DNA of 64,000 nt from Liolophura sinensis (GCF_032854445.1 NC_088304.1:30449732-30513731), one strand, 5' to 3'. Counted from the first letter of the stretch, positions 11,893-24,407 are shown. Program-made: numbers and translations. Notes: generated by a model not told the origin, from the sequence alone.

Positions 11893-14800
11893 TTATACCT
11901 TAGAACTGTCCAACTCTTCGTCCAAAGGTCCCGACCGAGCACGAGATCCGTTTACATTGTTCAGGGACACCTGTGAAGGCTCCACATCACGTTTGGCATC
12001 CAATTTTTTGGAATCATATACCGTGGTATTGCCGTCGTTCACCTCTGGGTTAAATGTCAAATCCTCATCGTAGGCGTCGTTCATGTATCCAACATCTGAC
12101 GTGGGCTGAAAATAGGATCCACGAATATTCGAATTATCTACCCGTTCGTGAATTTGATCTCCGTTAACGGTGGTCCTATGTTTGCGTCGCTGGAAACAAA
12201 GTTTTAGCTGCTTGCGTTTCCACACCAAAGCGACGACGACAATAATGGCGATGAGGATGATAACGACCGCTATGGCTGTATCCCGCTCAACAGTCCCCGG
12301 AGCCAATGCTGCTGACAAAGTCATCGTGGTGCACAGCTGTGTAGTGGACGGTCCGTAGTTAAGCTGACCAGTAATACAGGCGTTATAACTGTGATCAAGC
12401 TGCAAGTCCGATAACACGTGAGACCGCTGATCGGGTTGTAAAGTTGTCTTTATCACTGCAGATGGGCGCAGAGAGTCCGTGTACTCTAGACTCAGATATT
12501 GAATGTAGACTTGCCCTGGACCAACGACCGACCACTCGAGAATCAATGTCTCGTTGTCTCTTCTGAAAGTCAAGTTCTCGATGCCAACTGATTTGTTATT
12601 CCTTTGCTTAATGCAAGGAGTTTCATAGAGTTTCGCATCCCGACACACTGCATCGGTTGTCGTTCTCGTGGACAGCCTGGGTTGCACGCAAATGCTGTAT
12701 TGATGCCCGCAGAGAAGATCGAACAAGACAACTGATCGGTTACTGGCAGGAATGAGGCGTTGTTGAACCATGGCGTCCGAGACGTCTTTGGACGTCAAAC
12801 GAAAATGATCGATGTAGCCAGCCCCCGGTCCTGATACAGACCATTCTAGCGTCACACTGTCATTGTTACTATCTAGGGAGAAACGCCACGTTGAAATCGC
12901 CAAGTCCTTCTCACAGTGTGCTGTTGTTGGTGTTGAATCTGATGATTTTATTGTTTCAGAGATGGAATTCAAAGCACATCTGGCTAAAGAGTAACAAGTC
13001 ACAAGATAGAAATTTAGTTCCGGAGGGAACTGACAGCGAGCGCCGTCCAGCCTATTAACCATGGAACTTCCTCTCAAAGAAGCCCCTTCACAATCACACA
13101 TTAAGGGATTGCCAGTCAAATACAGCTTTTGCAACTTTGTCTTTGATAAAAGCTCCGAGGCTTTGTTCAAGGAGGCAATCTGGTTCAAACGAAGGTCCAG
13201 TTCGCTCACACCTCCAAAGCTGTCTGGAGATATCATTGTTAGCCTGTTGCCCATTAAATTTAGGTGAAGGAGTCGGAATGTTGATGCATCTGATTTAGGC
13301 ATTAGGGAGTTAAATATCTCTAGCTTGTTGTGACTAAGATCTAAGATTTGAACTCTACCCAGACAGGCATTTGGAAAAATATCAACAATAGCGTTCCGCG
13401 AAAGATTCAATGAGTGAACCAAAGAAGACTCGCAAGGATTCCATTCTCGCGATGATCCATCATTTGAAACCTTCAGGGGAAATATGGTTATACGTTCCAA
13501 GGAGTTGTCTGAAAGATCCAAAAGCTCGACAGAGGTTTCATTTGAGAATACCAATGGAAGCCTGACCCGGTTTCTGCTAAAACGAAGCAGTTGAAATGCC
13601 GCTTCCTGCGAGGCATGAATGATCACATTTTCTATCTGGTTCTGACTCGCATCCAAACGGCCATTCGTGATTTTTTCCTGATTAAAGACAACGTTGACCT
13701 CTTGAAGATCATTGCCTGAGACGTCAACATTTACAACGGATCCTGTGATTATTACTAGCTCATCACTTTTTCCGAATGTCCTCAAACGGTTGCTGGAGAC
13801 GTCAATGTGTCCTGGTAACATAGCTCCGTCAAAGTCAGTGGTTCCGGTCAAAGAACAATTTCTAAAGCTCACCTGGAAGAGATTTACGAACCCTTTGGTA
13901 ATGTTTTGCGTTAGTGCTGGTAACTTATTGTAAGACAAATCCAGTTTACGTAAATGGTAGAATACGGGAATTCGTTGTAGAAGATCTGATATTGTCTCTG
14001 AGGAGAGATCATTATGAGATAAGTTCATTCCGCGCAGCTGTATTCCTAGGCCGAAGATAACACTTTTGTCGATTCGACTAATCATGTTTTGTTGGAGATA
14101 CACATATTTGAGCCGAGGTGAGTTTGCCAACACATCACGTGGTATTTCCGTCAGCTTGTTATTATCCAAATACAACCGAGTCAGAGTTTTCAAATTCTTG
14201 AAAGCTCCAGCCTGTAAGCTTACTATACTGTTGTTACTGGAATGAATTGTCTTTATTTTCGGCCAATATTTAGACACACGCGTCAAAAGTGTCTCGATGT
14301 TACTTCTACCATCGTCAGAGACGTTCTCGTTATTGCTTAAAGATAAATATTCCAGCTTTTCCAGTCTCCGAAATGCGCCAGGATTAACCATTCCCAGGTG
14401 ATTGCCATTCAGATCCAGGATACGCAATGCCGTTGTGCTGTTGAAGAAATCGACGGGGATATCCGAGAGTTTATTTCCCGAGGCGTACAAGCCGGTCAGC
14501 ATGGCTAAATTGGAGAACAACTTGTCCGGAAAACTGGCAATCCTGTTATTACTGAGGAACACGAACTTCAAATTCGTCGTATTTTGAAACAATTCTGAGG
14601 GTAAACTATCGATGTTGTTGTCCTGCAAATATAATTTTTGGAGACTCTGCAGCTCAGAAAAGAGAGAACTGTCCAGCTGTTTTAACGCGTTTCCGTTCAA
14701 ATTCAGCGTTTGTAATTTGATAAGCCCAGAAAATGATCCAGATTCAACAAACGAAATGTTATTCCATGACAAATGCAAGCTTTCCAGTTTAACCAGACTT

Positions 14801-15267
14801 GCAAAGTCACCGCTTTTAAGTGTCGACATTCCGTTTTGAAAGAAAACCAATTTTTTCAGTTTGACAAGAGGAGATAGGGCGCAACTGGGTACCGTTGTCA
14901 ACTCGAAGTTATTCGTAAATTCAACGGAATTCAGTTCAGATGCTAGCCCGGCAAAATCTGTGCACCCAAAAGAAGACGTTCGTGTAGAGCCTATGATCAA
15001 GTTTGTAACACGTATACCTTTGAAAGCATCCTTTGCGAAAGAGACACGCTGGGGACTGGAGACATAGAGCCGGTGGTATGACACATTCGATGGTAGAAAC
15101 GCGATTAGATTCTTGTCCAGATTTAAGCACATAATGTCGGTGCCGTTTTGTTCCGAGCACTCGCAGAGTGGGTTTAATGGACACTGTTGGCCACGGGCAC
15201 CATAGGGTAAGGCGGCTAATGTGGTCAAGATGACCAGACCGAGAAGCATGTAGACATTTGCCCCCAT
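11893..15267 (-). CDS. Leucine-rich-repeat receptor with two FN3-like domains, single membrane span, intronless
   Basis: This is one uninterrupted frame of 1124 residues. Residues 1-26 form a signal peptide with a hydrophobic core. A Cys-rich LRR N-cap (CPLNPLCEC) follows, then more than twenty leucine-rich repeats to about residue 715 (consensus LxxLxLxxNxL, many NxS/T sites), and a C-cap beginning NPLMCDC. Two related FN3-like segments start near residues 790 and 900; both carry LEWSV followed by GPG. The membrane helix is at about 996-1018 (IAVVIILIAIIVVVALVW), followed by basic KRKQLK and a tail of about 100 residues. The tail holds GYMNDAY, a pYxN-type (Grb2-SH2-like) motif, and TVYDSKK. 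There is no TIR domain, so it is not a canonical Toll receptor. The LRR-FN3-TM order fits neuronal adhesion or invertebrate recognition receptors; ligand and role are unknown. The ATG at 15267 directly precedes the signal peptide. Confidence 0.88.
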   Translation of the reverse strand: MGANVYMLLGLVILTTLAALPYGARGQQCPLNPLCECSEQNGTDIMCLNLDKNLIAFLPSNVSYHRLYVSSPQRVSFAKDAFKGIRVTNLIIGSTRTSSFGCTDFAGLASELNSVEFTNNFELTTVPSCALSPLVKLKKLVFFQNGMSTLKSGDFASLVKLESLHLSWNNISFVESGSFSGLIKLQTLNLNGNALKQLDSSLFSELQSLQKLYLQDNNIDSLPSELFQNTTNLKFVFLSNNRIASFPDKLFSNLAMLTGLYASGNKLSDIPVDFFNSTTALRILDLNGNHLGMVNPGAFRRLEKLEYLSLSNNENVSDDGRSNIETLLTRVSKYWPKIKTIHSSNNSIVSLQAGAFKNLKTLTRLYLDNNKLTEIPRDVLANSPRLKYVYLQQNMISRIDKSVIFGLGIQLRGMNLSHNDLSSETISDLLQRIPVFYHLRKLDLSYNKLPALTQNITKGFVNLFQVSFRNCSLTGTTDFDGAMLPGHIDVSSNRLRTFGKSDELVIITGSVVNVDVSGNDLQEVNVVFNQEKITNGRLDASQNQIENVIIHASQEAAFQLLRFSRNRVRLPLVFSNETSVELLDLSDNSLERITIFPLKVSNDGSSREWNPCESSLVHSLNLSRNAIVDIFPNACLGRVQILDLSHNKLEIFNSLMPKSDASTFRLLHLNLMGNRLTMISPDSFGGVSELDLRLNQIASLNKASELLSKTKLQKLYLTGNPLMCDCEGASLRGSSMVNRLDGARCQFPPELNFYLVTCYSLARCALNSISETIKSSDSTPTTAHCEKDLAISTWRFSLDSNNDSVTLEWSVSGPGAGYIDHFRLTSKDVSDAMVQQRLIPASNRSVVLFDLLCGHQYSICVQPRLSTRTTTDAVCRDAKLYETPCIKQRNNKSVGIENLTFRRDNETLILEWSVVGPGQVYIQYLSLEYTDSLRPSAVIKTTLQPDQRSHVLSDLQLDHSYNACITGQLNYGPSTTQLCTTMTLSAALAPGTVERDTAIAVVIILIAIIVVVALVWKRKQLKLCFQRRKHRTTVNGDQIHERVDNSNIRGSYFQPTSDVGYMNDAYDEDLTFNPEVNDGNTTVYDSKKLDAKRDVEPSQVSLNNVNGSRARSGPLDEELDSSKV

Positions 15268-15780
15268 CTTGATCCGTCGTCTCTATTTCGACCGGTTCAT
15301 GTGTGAAGCAGTACTCTGCTCTGAACCACACTGAGCATATCACATATCATACCATGGTCACACCCAACATAAGACAGGAAGAACCTGACAGTACTTCATG
15401 TCGTATTTTATTCACCATAGTATACCAGTATAGGATCATCTTGATGCGTGGAGATAAACTACGCCTGGAAAGCCATTCAAGGCTTTACCACCATTCCAAT
15501 TGTTTGAATCTGCGTTTTGGCGTTTTTTAAGTGGGTGTCATGGCAACACGCGCAATGGGGAAGGGCGCTTCATTGTTGCCGTTCCAAAGTGTTTAAAATC
15601 ACATTCATTGTAAGCTTTCACCAGCCTGGGGCGTTACACATACCAGTGATTTTCAATGAACTGATTCACCCAACAGATACCCGACACACATTTGCATTCA
15701 CAGGGAATAATAGCAAGTCTTCTTCCACTAAACTGTACTCCGCGGCAGGTACCCATTCCTGACAAGTGAGCAAGTGTCGT

Positions 15781-15902
<122 letters not shown>

Positions 15903-16835
15903 TCACCTGGAAAGAACAGACCAACAAAACTAATAGTTATCAGGCTGCGTGAAGGAAATATTATATTCACATCTGGATATAGGGGCTTAATTCCACTGGT
16001 TAAGTGTGATCATTTGCTAACACCATGGCACTGTCGTCGTTGATTTGGTTTTAACATTCATACTGTTTCCCACGTTTATATAATATCACTCCTGCACCTA
16101 TTTTGTTATTTCATTCATTTTCACTCTTTCCATTACTCATCTTAAAAGCAGAGTACTGACACTTTGGTTTCCTTAGGTTTAGCTTCGATTCTGTGTTACT
16201 TCACCTCACGTTCATACTGTAACCGGTCCGACACAAAAGTCTTTCAGTGGCCTTATACATTATAAAAGATATGCTTTGCGACTATATAATAACGACCTAT
16301 AAATATCTCTTCACGACAGAGTACACAAGAAAGCGTGGGGCTGTTTCAAAGGCACTTTATATTCAATGAATTGTAAAGGTGTATTACCTAAACGCCTATC
16401 CCTTTTGCACTTTTAGAGGAACTTTTTTTCCTGCAATGTGTACGAAAAAGCAAATCTGATATTAAATACCTATTTTAGGGCCAGAGATCATCATTATGAT
16501 CCCTATAAAACCCGCCTTACAATCCAAATATTTGGCTGCATTTAATCCAGTCACGAAATGTTGCTTTTTGAAAAAAAATCTGTGAAGATATAGCTTTTGG
16601 TGGTTTTTCTAATGATGGTTTCTTTATTTTTTTCACGTTTTCGTTCGCTTTAAAGCCTGGTACACATACACTCGGCGGATGACAGTAGTTGACCGGCGTA
16701 TTCGAGTTTTAACATGTCATTACATACCGGCGGTGACCGGGAAAGTTGAACACGTTTCAACTTCACTGGTGGCTAAAGCTGTTGGCCATGTTCTCATAAG
16801 GCCGGTTGGGTCAGCCGTTGGGGGACAGATGGTTC

Positions 16836-16975
16836 TGGGGGCACTTTCACAAATACGTCGTACTTGTACGATATCGCATGTATAGGACAAAGGTACGTTA
16901 ACAGTCACGTACAAAATGTCGTACGACAAATGTGCGATAAAAAATGTCTTACGCCGCTTTGTGAAAGTGGACCCA
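16836..16975. mobile_element. 140-bp MITE-like palindromic element
   Basis: Left end TGGGGGCACTTTCACAAA and right end TTTGTGAAAGTGGACCCA are imperfect inverted repeats. The interior has further TACGTCGTAC/GTACGAC inverted motifs, so most of the element could fold into a hairpin. No coding capacity. Confidence 0.75.
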
Positions 16976-17171
16976 GGTGATCCAACAGATGAAAAATGTC
17001 CAGTAGGTAATGGCAATGAGCCAAGTTACTAGTATCCATCAAAGCCAGTTGCTTTGTCCTCTAACCGCATAGATATCATTACAACAATCGTATTACTCCT
17101 GGTATTAATCCAGGTATTAAGGCGTTAAGCACCAATCAAATATTCCAAGCCAGCTAAGCCCGGCAATCAGT

Positions 17172-17430
17172 GAGAGAATGAATGCATGAATGATTATGGC
17201 TTAAGGTCACGTCAGCAGTATTTCAGCCATATTCTGGCGAATCAGGGAGAGATGAGCAATGTACAAATACCCTGTCCATAAGGCAGGGACTAACCCATAC
17301 CTCGTCTGTCCTAGGGATTAAAAAAGACAAGCATCTCAACAGTTCGACCACGAATCTTTCCTTCCCGGGACCACAGACAACCGATGGAAGAATGTACCGG
17401 TGCTGTCGGGAAGAGTTACATCCCTTGAGT
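17172..17430. repeat. Dispersed repeat C, copy 1
   Basis: AATGAATGCATGAATGATTA, then TGGCTTAAGGTCACG and CAGTATTTCAGCCATATT are shared with 58163-58222. The rest of the boundary is inferred. Confidence 0.5.
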
Positions 17431-18176
17431 GATATTTTCACCATGACTACGAGGTAGACCAGAGCCCTTTGCCACTTTACATAGCTATAATCAATATCAT
17501 GTATTCTATTTTTTTCAGCCAGCTGGCCTTGGTCATGGAATTTTTAAATTTCCGCAGCTTAAATGTTCGTGGCGCCTTGTATTACGAGAAACAACAAGGC
17601 GGTTTGAACAATCTCACGTTTGTAGAAGCTTACTTGTCTTCCACTGCTATGTACTGCACATAACACGTGGAAAGGTAATCAGTAACTAGATAAATTTCGA
17701 TGGTTTACCCCACTCACACCGGGTTTCATACAACCGCCGTTACCTGATTTCTTTGGAATATGGTGCTGTTCAATAAATTAGAATCATCCGGTACATGATC
17801 AAACCTAATGTGAGTGATGGTGTCTTTCAGCCACGATCTTAGTGTGTTTTCTAGCACAGATTTTTTTAACTGCATAGCCGGAGTTACTGAAATACTAATT
17901 GTGCCATGCTAACCGAAAATCCATGAATAACAGAATAGAAGCGATAGCCTAAGAAGATATAACAGTGTACAGTGTGGAAAAACATGCATTTCTTAGGACA
18001 GGTTTAAATTTACATTGTCCTAAAAATATATATATAGTGACCAACCTGTCTCACTGGAGAACCAGTTCCTTAAAGAGAATATAAAGTTTGCCACAATATA
18101 TACACAGAAAATTTGATATAGGACACAGCTATCACAGAAAGCTATCTAAAAAATCCTAAAAATTTTTGAAAGACGA

Positions 18177-18450
18177 CAAGATGAAGTTTAGTATTGGGGA
18201 TATGGCAATTAAGTCCTTCCATGTTGTGGAAGCCCTTATGAACTTGGCCAATCACTAGCGCTGAAAGCGTCACGTGATAATTGGCTGTCACGTCAAACAA
18301 CCTATTAGCTCTCGGTTGTCAGAGTGGTTTCTTATGGTGAATTGACAGAAATCGATGCAATCAATTGGATTTTGCGGATAGTTTAAGTCTTAAGCTGATA
18401 CATTATAAACCAGACATTTATGAGCAGGGAACTAAGAGCGGCATGTTGAG
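18177..18450 (+). repeat. Dispersed repeat D, copy 1
   Basis: Shares an ordered set of segments with the inverse complement of 27307-27612: GATGAAGTTTAGTATTGGGG, GAAGCGTCACGTGATAA or close variants, GGTTTCTTAT, ATCGATGCAAT and TATGAGCAGGGAACT. A segment of about 25 bp is missing relative to copy 2. Confidence 0.75.
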
Positions 18451-19273
18451 CAAATTCCCTAAAGTCGGTACAGTTATCCTGTCGCACGTTATCCTGTCTC
18501 AGTTGGGTTATCAACAGGGTACCCCTTTCCCAGAGCAGGTAATAAGAAGTGGTGCAGGAAGAGGTAAGAAGGGGGTATTGCGTTGAATATGACAAAGTAT
18601 TATGTAATAATAACTGAATACATTCAAATATCACTGAGACCGCAGACTTCATGTTAATATTTTAATAGATTAGTTTCTTGGTGCAACTTCATGTTTAGAC
18701 AAGAAATCAGATAAACTTAGTGACAAGACTTTGTCGGAAAATGGAGCTTCTTCCCCTCCACTTCGTTTTCCCCATACGAAACAAAACCACAAGAAGACAT
18801 ACACACAAAACAACAAAACTTGTTTTGTTTCGCTCAACACAGAAATGTGTTAACCCCAACACAAATATGTATTAAACAGCCGTACGTAACCGGTGAATTA
18901 CGGCTTCCTGTGAATGTACCTCAACAGAACTATGTAACAAAATGCGGAAATGTTAATTTCAAACGATTAGACGCCATCTGGAACATGTAGACTGACTTAA
19001 ACACAGACTTAAGCACACCAAGTCACAATAGCCATATGATACATGTAGATACGAATATCCATTGAATCATTGGGCTTGTCCCGGTACCCCATGTGGGTTT
19101 ACACGAGGTAACAATGTATCCGGTCAAATCCTGATGATGACAACGAGGAATGTCACCATAACAGCCTTGGTTTTTTTTTTCTGAGAATGACAGCGAGCAA
19201 CAATTCAAAGGTGTCCAAGGTAGACAGCAAAATTTTTCAGCAAAAATAGTTAACGACGTGGAAAATTTTCCGG

Positions 19274-21788
19274 TTACTCGACATGTTGCACTTTGAATAT
19301 CTCCACAGTCAGGAAGACGGCCATTGGTATAGCAAAGAGCATGGCCAATACTGTTGTAGCAAAAGACCACCCCAAGGTGAAGTTCGGTAGCACTAAACTG
19401 ACCCCGTACACGAGTAGCCCGGCAAACATAGTGGCAACTGAAACGAAAAGAATAGTTATTAAGACATGCATGTATTAGAGGTGTACACATTTAACCTATA
19501 ATCTAATAAACCATAGATATGGCGCCATTTTTGGAAATCATTTGAGAATTTCGTGCAGTTTGATTGGTCAAACTGGATCGTTACCCTCGGCGGAGTTTAA
19601 TGGAGTGGGCACTCTACAAGAACCCAGTGAAATCTACAGTGTATAACATGTTTGATATAATCCATTATCCGAGCCGACAAGATCGCCTGCAAAATACGCC
19701 TGTAGGGGTGAAAAAAATGGCCTAGCGCACATTTATTTATCTATTTATTTGGTGTTTTACGAAGTACTCAAGAATATTTCACTTATACAACGGCGATCAG
19801 CATTATGAAGGGAGGAAACAACGCAAAGGCCGGGAAAACCAACGACCGTCAGCAGGTTGCTGGGAGACCTTTCTACGTACGGCCGGAGATGAAGCCAGCA
19901 TGAACTGGGCTCGAACTCACAGCGACCGCATTGTTAAAGGGCTCCTGGGTCATTGATGTTATGTTTTAAGCTGAATGCATATAATGTACATTTTTTAAGA
20001 CATAAACTGCACAACATGTCGAAATTTTAAATGTTGTTTTGTCGATCGGTATCTGCGCGTCAGCAGCCTGCGGATGGTCGTGGATTTCCCCCTGGCTCTG
20101 CCCAGTTTTCTCTCACCATAATGATTGCCGCCGTCGTATAAATATTCGAAGTGAAATATCCTTGAGTATGGCGTAAAACACCAATCAAATAAATAAATAA
20201 GTAAATGCGCGTGTCAGTACGTGTAATATGTATATCCGTAATTAATAGAACGGGAGTTGGGTTCTCTTTTGTATGCTCATGGTTAAATGCTTGAATCCAG
20301 CAGTACATTTTGTAGACCAAAATGATATTCTTGAACGGACTCGCATCCAAATGACTTTATCTATACCTTAATATTCATCTATGGGTAAAAATTTTAACTT
20401 TTTTTTTTCTAACCAGGTCGAAGCATGAAAAAAAAACAACAGTGTGGACTTATGGTAAACAAACTATGACGTCTTCGTTGCACGCCATTGTATGGTGATG
20501 ACTTGTAAGTTATCTAGCCTAGTGGCAGATGACGTACCCGCTGTATACGACAACAACGCCACAAAAAAGGCAAACGCCTTGTGCCGCAGTCTGCTGTAGT
20601 ATATGTAAACAAACCCGAACATGGAGACCAGGCACAAGCATATGAATCCCATGAACTCCAATCCTCGCGCCGTTCGCAGGGAATCTGAAGAATAAATCGA
20701 GACAGTAAGTAATTTTTACACACAGGTGTTTCAGGAGAATATCATGATAGCGCATAACTCGTTGTAGCAATCCGGTTTCAATGCCGAAATTTTAATGCTT
20801 CCTCACTGGAAACACCACGTGAAAAACGCAAGACTCAACTCGACCCAATACTATCGAAGTACATACACCTGTGTATGGACGGAATATTGAAAGTTTTAGG
20901 TTGTGCGTGCGTACAACACAATTTATTACATTTAGATCTTTATAAAGACTCCAGATACACAAATAACCAAGAACCAGTCCAAAGCATCGTCTCTTTCAAT
21001 GGCTAGGAAAGGGATAAGGAATTTCTGCCGCGTTGTACCAACGATAACGTAGAAGTCGGCATAAAACTCTATCCTTCCAAGTCTTTACGCACCAACTATC
21101 ACAAACTATCTAAAATGTTGACACAATACTGATATTGAACGAGGTACGGTTTTTGCCAGCTGTTATTTTATTTATTTATTTACTTGATTGGTGTTTCACG
21201 CCGTACTCAAGAATATTTCACTTACAGTCTACAACGGCGGCCAGCATTATGGTGGGAGGAAACCGGGCAGAGCCCGGGGGAAACCCACGGCCAGCAGTAG
21301 GTTGCCGGAATACCTTCCCGCGTACTGTTGGAGAGGAAGCCAGCATGAGCTGGACTTGAACACACAGCGACCGCATTGGTGAGAGGCTCCTCGGACATTC
21401 TGCCATGCTGGCTTGCCAATACCTTCGGCAGAACTTCATCTCTAGCTCGTGTAATAAAATTTCCTCTCATTGCAAAATATACGATATCACGGGCAATTTC
21501 AAATTCGGTTATACGTGTAAACCATTTACATGGCACAAAAACAGATAATTGTGTTGTCTTACTTTCATAACTGGCGCCTTGTCCATTGACGGTGGAATAC
21601 GGTTGGCAAGTCAGTGTTCCGTTAGGCTCTGTACACCTGAACCACAACCCATAACTCACGTCATCCCCGTTATCTTGTCCCGTTTGCCAGCGAGATGACG
21701 CAAACCCCGAGATCAGGAAGATTCCGTCTGTCATTGCGATCAGTAAGGCTACTTTCGTTAAAATCGCTGCTTCTTTGAAACCAGACAT
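19274..21788 (-). CDS. Claudin/PMP22-superfamily four-span membrane protein (copy B)
   Basis: Exons on the minus strand are 21563-21788, 20538-20684 and 19274-19437, with GT-AG borders and phase-1 introns, giving 178 residues. Four hydrophobic segments are visible: ALLIAMTDGIFLISGFA, FMGFICLCLVSMFGFVYIYY, FVALLSYTAVATMFAGLLVY and FATTVLAMLFAIPMAVFL. The first extracellular loop has the claudin-type signature W...GLWFRC...LTC, the W-GLW-C-C pattern of the claudin/PMP22/EMP/CACNG superfamily. The tail is short and ends VQHVE. The start at 21788 (MSGFKEAA) gives the usual short N-terminus; the frame stays open to an ATG at 21884, which would add 32 residues. SINE copies lie in both introns. Family assignment is firm; claudin proper versus another PMP22-like subgroup cannot be decided here. 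Confidence 0.85.
19733..19960 (-). repeat. SINE-A copy in claudin-like B intron 2 (sense)
   Basis: Inverted tail TTTATTTGGTGTTTTACGAA, then ACTCAAGAATATTTCACTTA, through CGTACGGCCGGAGA to the GCTCCTGGGTCATT head part. Confidence 0.85.
20061..20206 (+). repeat. SINE-A tail half in claudin-like B intron 2 (antisense)
   Basis: CAGCCTGCGGATGGTCGTGG to GGCGTAAAACACCAATCAAA and an AATAAATAAATAAG tail. One of only two antisense intronic copies in the window. Confidence 0.85.
21167..21405 (-). repeat. SINE-A copy in claudin-like B intron 1 (sense)
   Basis: Inverted tail TTGATTGGTGTTTCACGCCG, body GAGGAAACCGGGCAGAGCCC, ending in the GAGAGGCTCCTCGGACAT head remnant. Confidence 0.88.
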
Positions 21789-23159
21789 ACTTTCAAGAAA
21801 TCTTCTTATCCAGTAAGAGCTATGATTTAAAATTCCATGTATGCTTTTCTGAGTGGGATTTCCTGCTTGTTTTTTAGTGCACAATATCTACTGGAGCAGG
21901 TAATTCATTCCTATAGCACCGGCTTTAAATGACACGGTGCGTCATATCATATTTTACAAATACACTCTGTACGTACTTGTATATAACTGACAGCTTTGAC
22001 ATATCGGAGATTAGCTAGCATGATAGCCATTTTAATTTCAGGTGCATGGCTTAATTCTAAACAGGTCGCACGTGACCCTGAGGTGTTCTTCAAGGTGTCA
22101 GGATCTACAATATCCATTTGATCCAATCAAGCCTGGTCGCCAACTAGTTGCTGGGTCTTTGGCATGCGAAGTTCGGGTCACCAGTTCCATGCCGCTTTGG
22201 AAGTACAAAGCGTCATAACGGACGCAGTGGTTGGCAAGACAATAAAGCCATAGCTCAAGGCGCAGTCCATGGACTACATTTAACATTACTTCCAGTTCCG
22301 TAATACTTGTTTTGATAGTCCTAAACACTTTAACAAGCTGTACTGTATTTAAAATGAGCAGCTGCTGTGAAGTAAATGGAACATGGCGTGTCCAGCATTG
22401 CCATCGAACTTAACTGAACAAGTAATTGTCAAGTAAATGGAATGGAGTATCTAGCATTGCCATCGAACACATCGCTAGATGAATTGGAAAGAGCAGAATT
22501 TCATACCAGAAACCATCATTCCCTACAAAGTGGAAAAAAATTAGTGTATACCTTTAATAAAAAATAGATTCTGTTAAAATAATGCAAAATGCTTCTTAAG
22601 TTCTCTCTTGCAAAATATAGTGGTAGAATGTATCCTGCTACAAATAACTAGGCTCATTGCACGGAAAACAACCGAGATCTATTTTTTATATAATACTTTA
22701 TTTTAAGGAAACATTATAAAGGGTTAACATTGAATTCGCTTGCTAAAACGTATCAAGTGACGCCCCTTAGTGGTATGATGTGGACATGTCATGTATATAT
22801 ATATAACATGTATATATTTATATATAGGCGAGGTATATAGAAGATTAGATTTCCGAATTATTAAGTGCACAAACAAACAACTGTTAATGGATAGCCAGAT
22901 AATTCCAAACTCAAAATCACAACAAATTAACCTTTTCAGAATGTCTGTTGTTTGAGTGATGAACGTATTGTATAATTATAACATTACGCTGTGATATACT
23001 CATCATATCATCCTGTTCTTAGTCTCATAAAATGTTCTTGATGAATTAACAGAATATTTGTACATATTTAACATGATAATCTGTTGCAGTAACAGAATAA
23101 CCTTCTAGCACCAAGACAGCAAATTTGCTAGTAAATTAACAGGCTATATTTTGAGAGCA

Positions 23160-23330
23160 TTGTTAACTGAGTAGGACTCCAAATGTCCTCGAAATGTGGC
23201 CGGATCACGGGATTGAACCCAGACCTGCCTTGTAACAAACAGATGCTCTAAAAGATTATTCCAACCTACAGGGGGGTCGGCACTTTTTGTATATTTTGAC
23301 CTACTGCATGTATATTCAAATTTCACACCT
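23160..23330 (-). repeat. tRNA-like remnant, probable SINE
   Basis: On the minus strand it reads GGGTTCAATCCCGTGATCCG, a good B box, within about 150 bp of non-coding sequence. No cloverleaf could be closed, so it is not called a tRNA gene. Confidence 0.35.
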
Positions 23331-23842
23331 TGCCTATCAATCTAAATAAACGAAACAACAAGCGTCTTTCTCGGTGACAAGAATTCCTTTCGGGCGTCTC
23401 CAATTTGCTATGGTGCTTTATACGCCCGCTGACGTCCATAGCTGCCTTTGTGTGCCAGGGTATACCTACTGTAAATACTCTATATAGAGATATGTGTATA
23501 CAGTCTGTATACGATAACGGTTTGGTCGTGACTTTTTATCTATCATAACAGGTTTATTGTGTATGTATTGTTGTAGTAACGCATCTGGTCTGGAAGGAAT
23601 TTAAACCTGTGTGACAGTGAGCTTTTTAACACTTCAGTCTCAGTTGGATGTAATCCACGAACGAGTGCCCTTAAAATTGGATAGGTGAGTGAAACAGGTT
23701 CCTTTTTTCCGGAATTTAAGAAACAATTTGTCAGAAATGTGTTCTTAAAATTTTGTCACTTAATTTGTCTTATACGAAAACATTTCGCTAACTGCTCTTT
23801 TCTTGACTATACAAGAGCTATTCTAGCAACAAAGTTTTAAAC

Positions 23843-23931
23843 ACCATACTGCTGGCCGTTGTAGTATAAGTGAAATATTCTGGAGTATACGGCGTAAAAC
23901 TCTAATCAAGTAAATAAATAAATAAATAAAT
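23843..23931 (+). repeat. SINE-A tail fragment
   Basis: TGCTGGCCGTTGTAGTATAA to GGCGTAAAACTCTAATCAAG with a long AAATA tail. Confidence 0.8.
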
Positions 23932-24407
23932 GAAACGTTTTGCCTTTAATCAACGTTGAGCTGCATTTAGTACTCTGTTAGTTGAGATGTTGAATCATTT
24001 AGAACGTAGATTTTTTCTTTAATTTTCCCGAAATCAGAAGGCAAATTTCTGACCACCTAAGTAGTGCCTATATCACCCAAATTTCTAATAAAATTAGTCA
24101 GTTGTGTCTCAGTTGTGGACATCTTTTTTAAATTCGTTTATCATTTAGCAAGAGTACTAATGCGTCAGCCCAAACTAATTGCACATGTGTAATTCGGTCT
24201 ATTAGCCTTGACCAAAAGTGAAGTAGTCCTTGATCAGTGATGTTGTAGAATGGACAGCGACTTTGTTAGAGATTGGTCAGCTAACTTAGATCGCAATGGT
24301 TTCCTCCGGGATCCGTTCGGTCTTCTAATCCATAAATCTCATGGCCGTCATAACAGTGAAATCCTCCAGAAAACGGTGTAAAATTCCAGACAAATGTATA
24401 CAAATCT

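Noticed and set aside
11893-15267. Toll-like receptor assignment
   Set aside because: No TIR domain follows the membrane segment; two FN3-like domains precede it.
17516-17663. Exon-like segment after TTTTTTCAG
   Set aside because: It has an acceptor-like start but no matching donor, partner exon or protein family resemblance.
21789-21884. Extended N-terminus for claudin-like B from the ATG at 21884
   Set aside because: The extra 32 residues are polar and unlike family N-termini; the ATG at 21788 gives the usual short cytoplasmic start, though the upstream one cannot be fully excluded.
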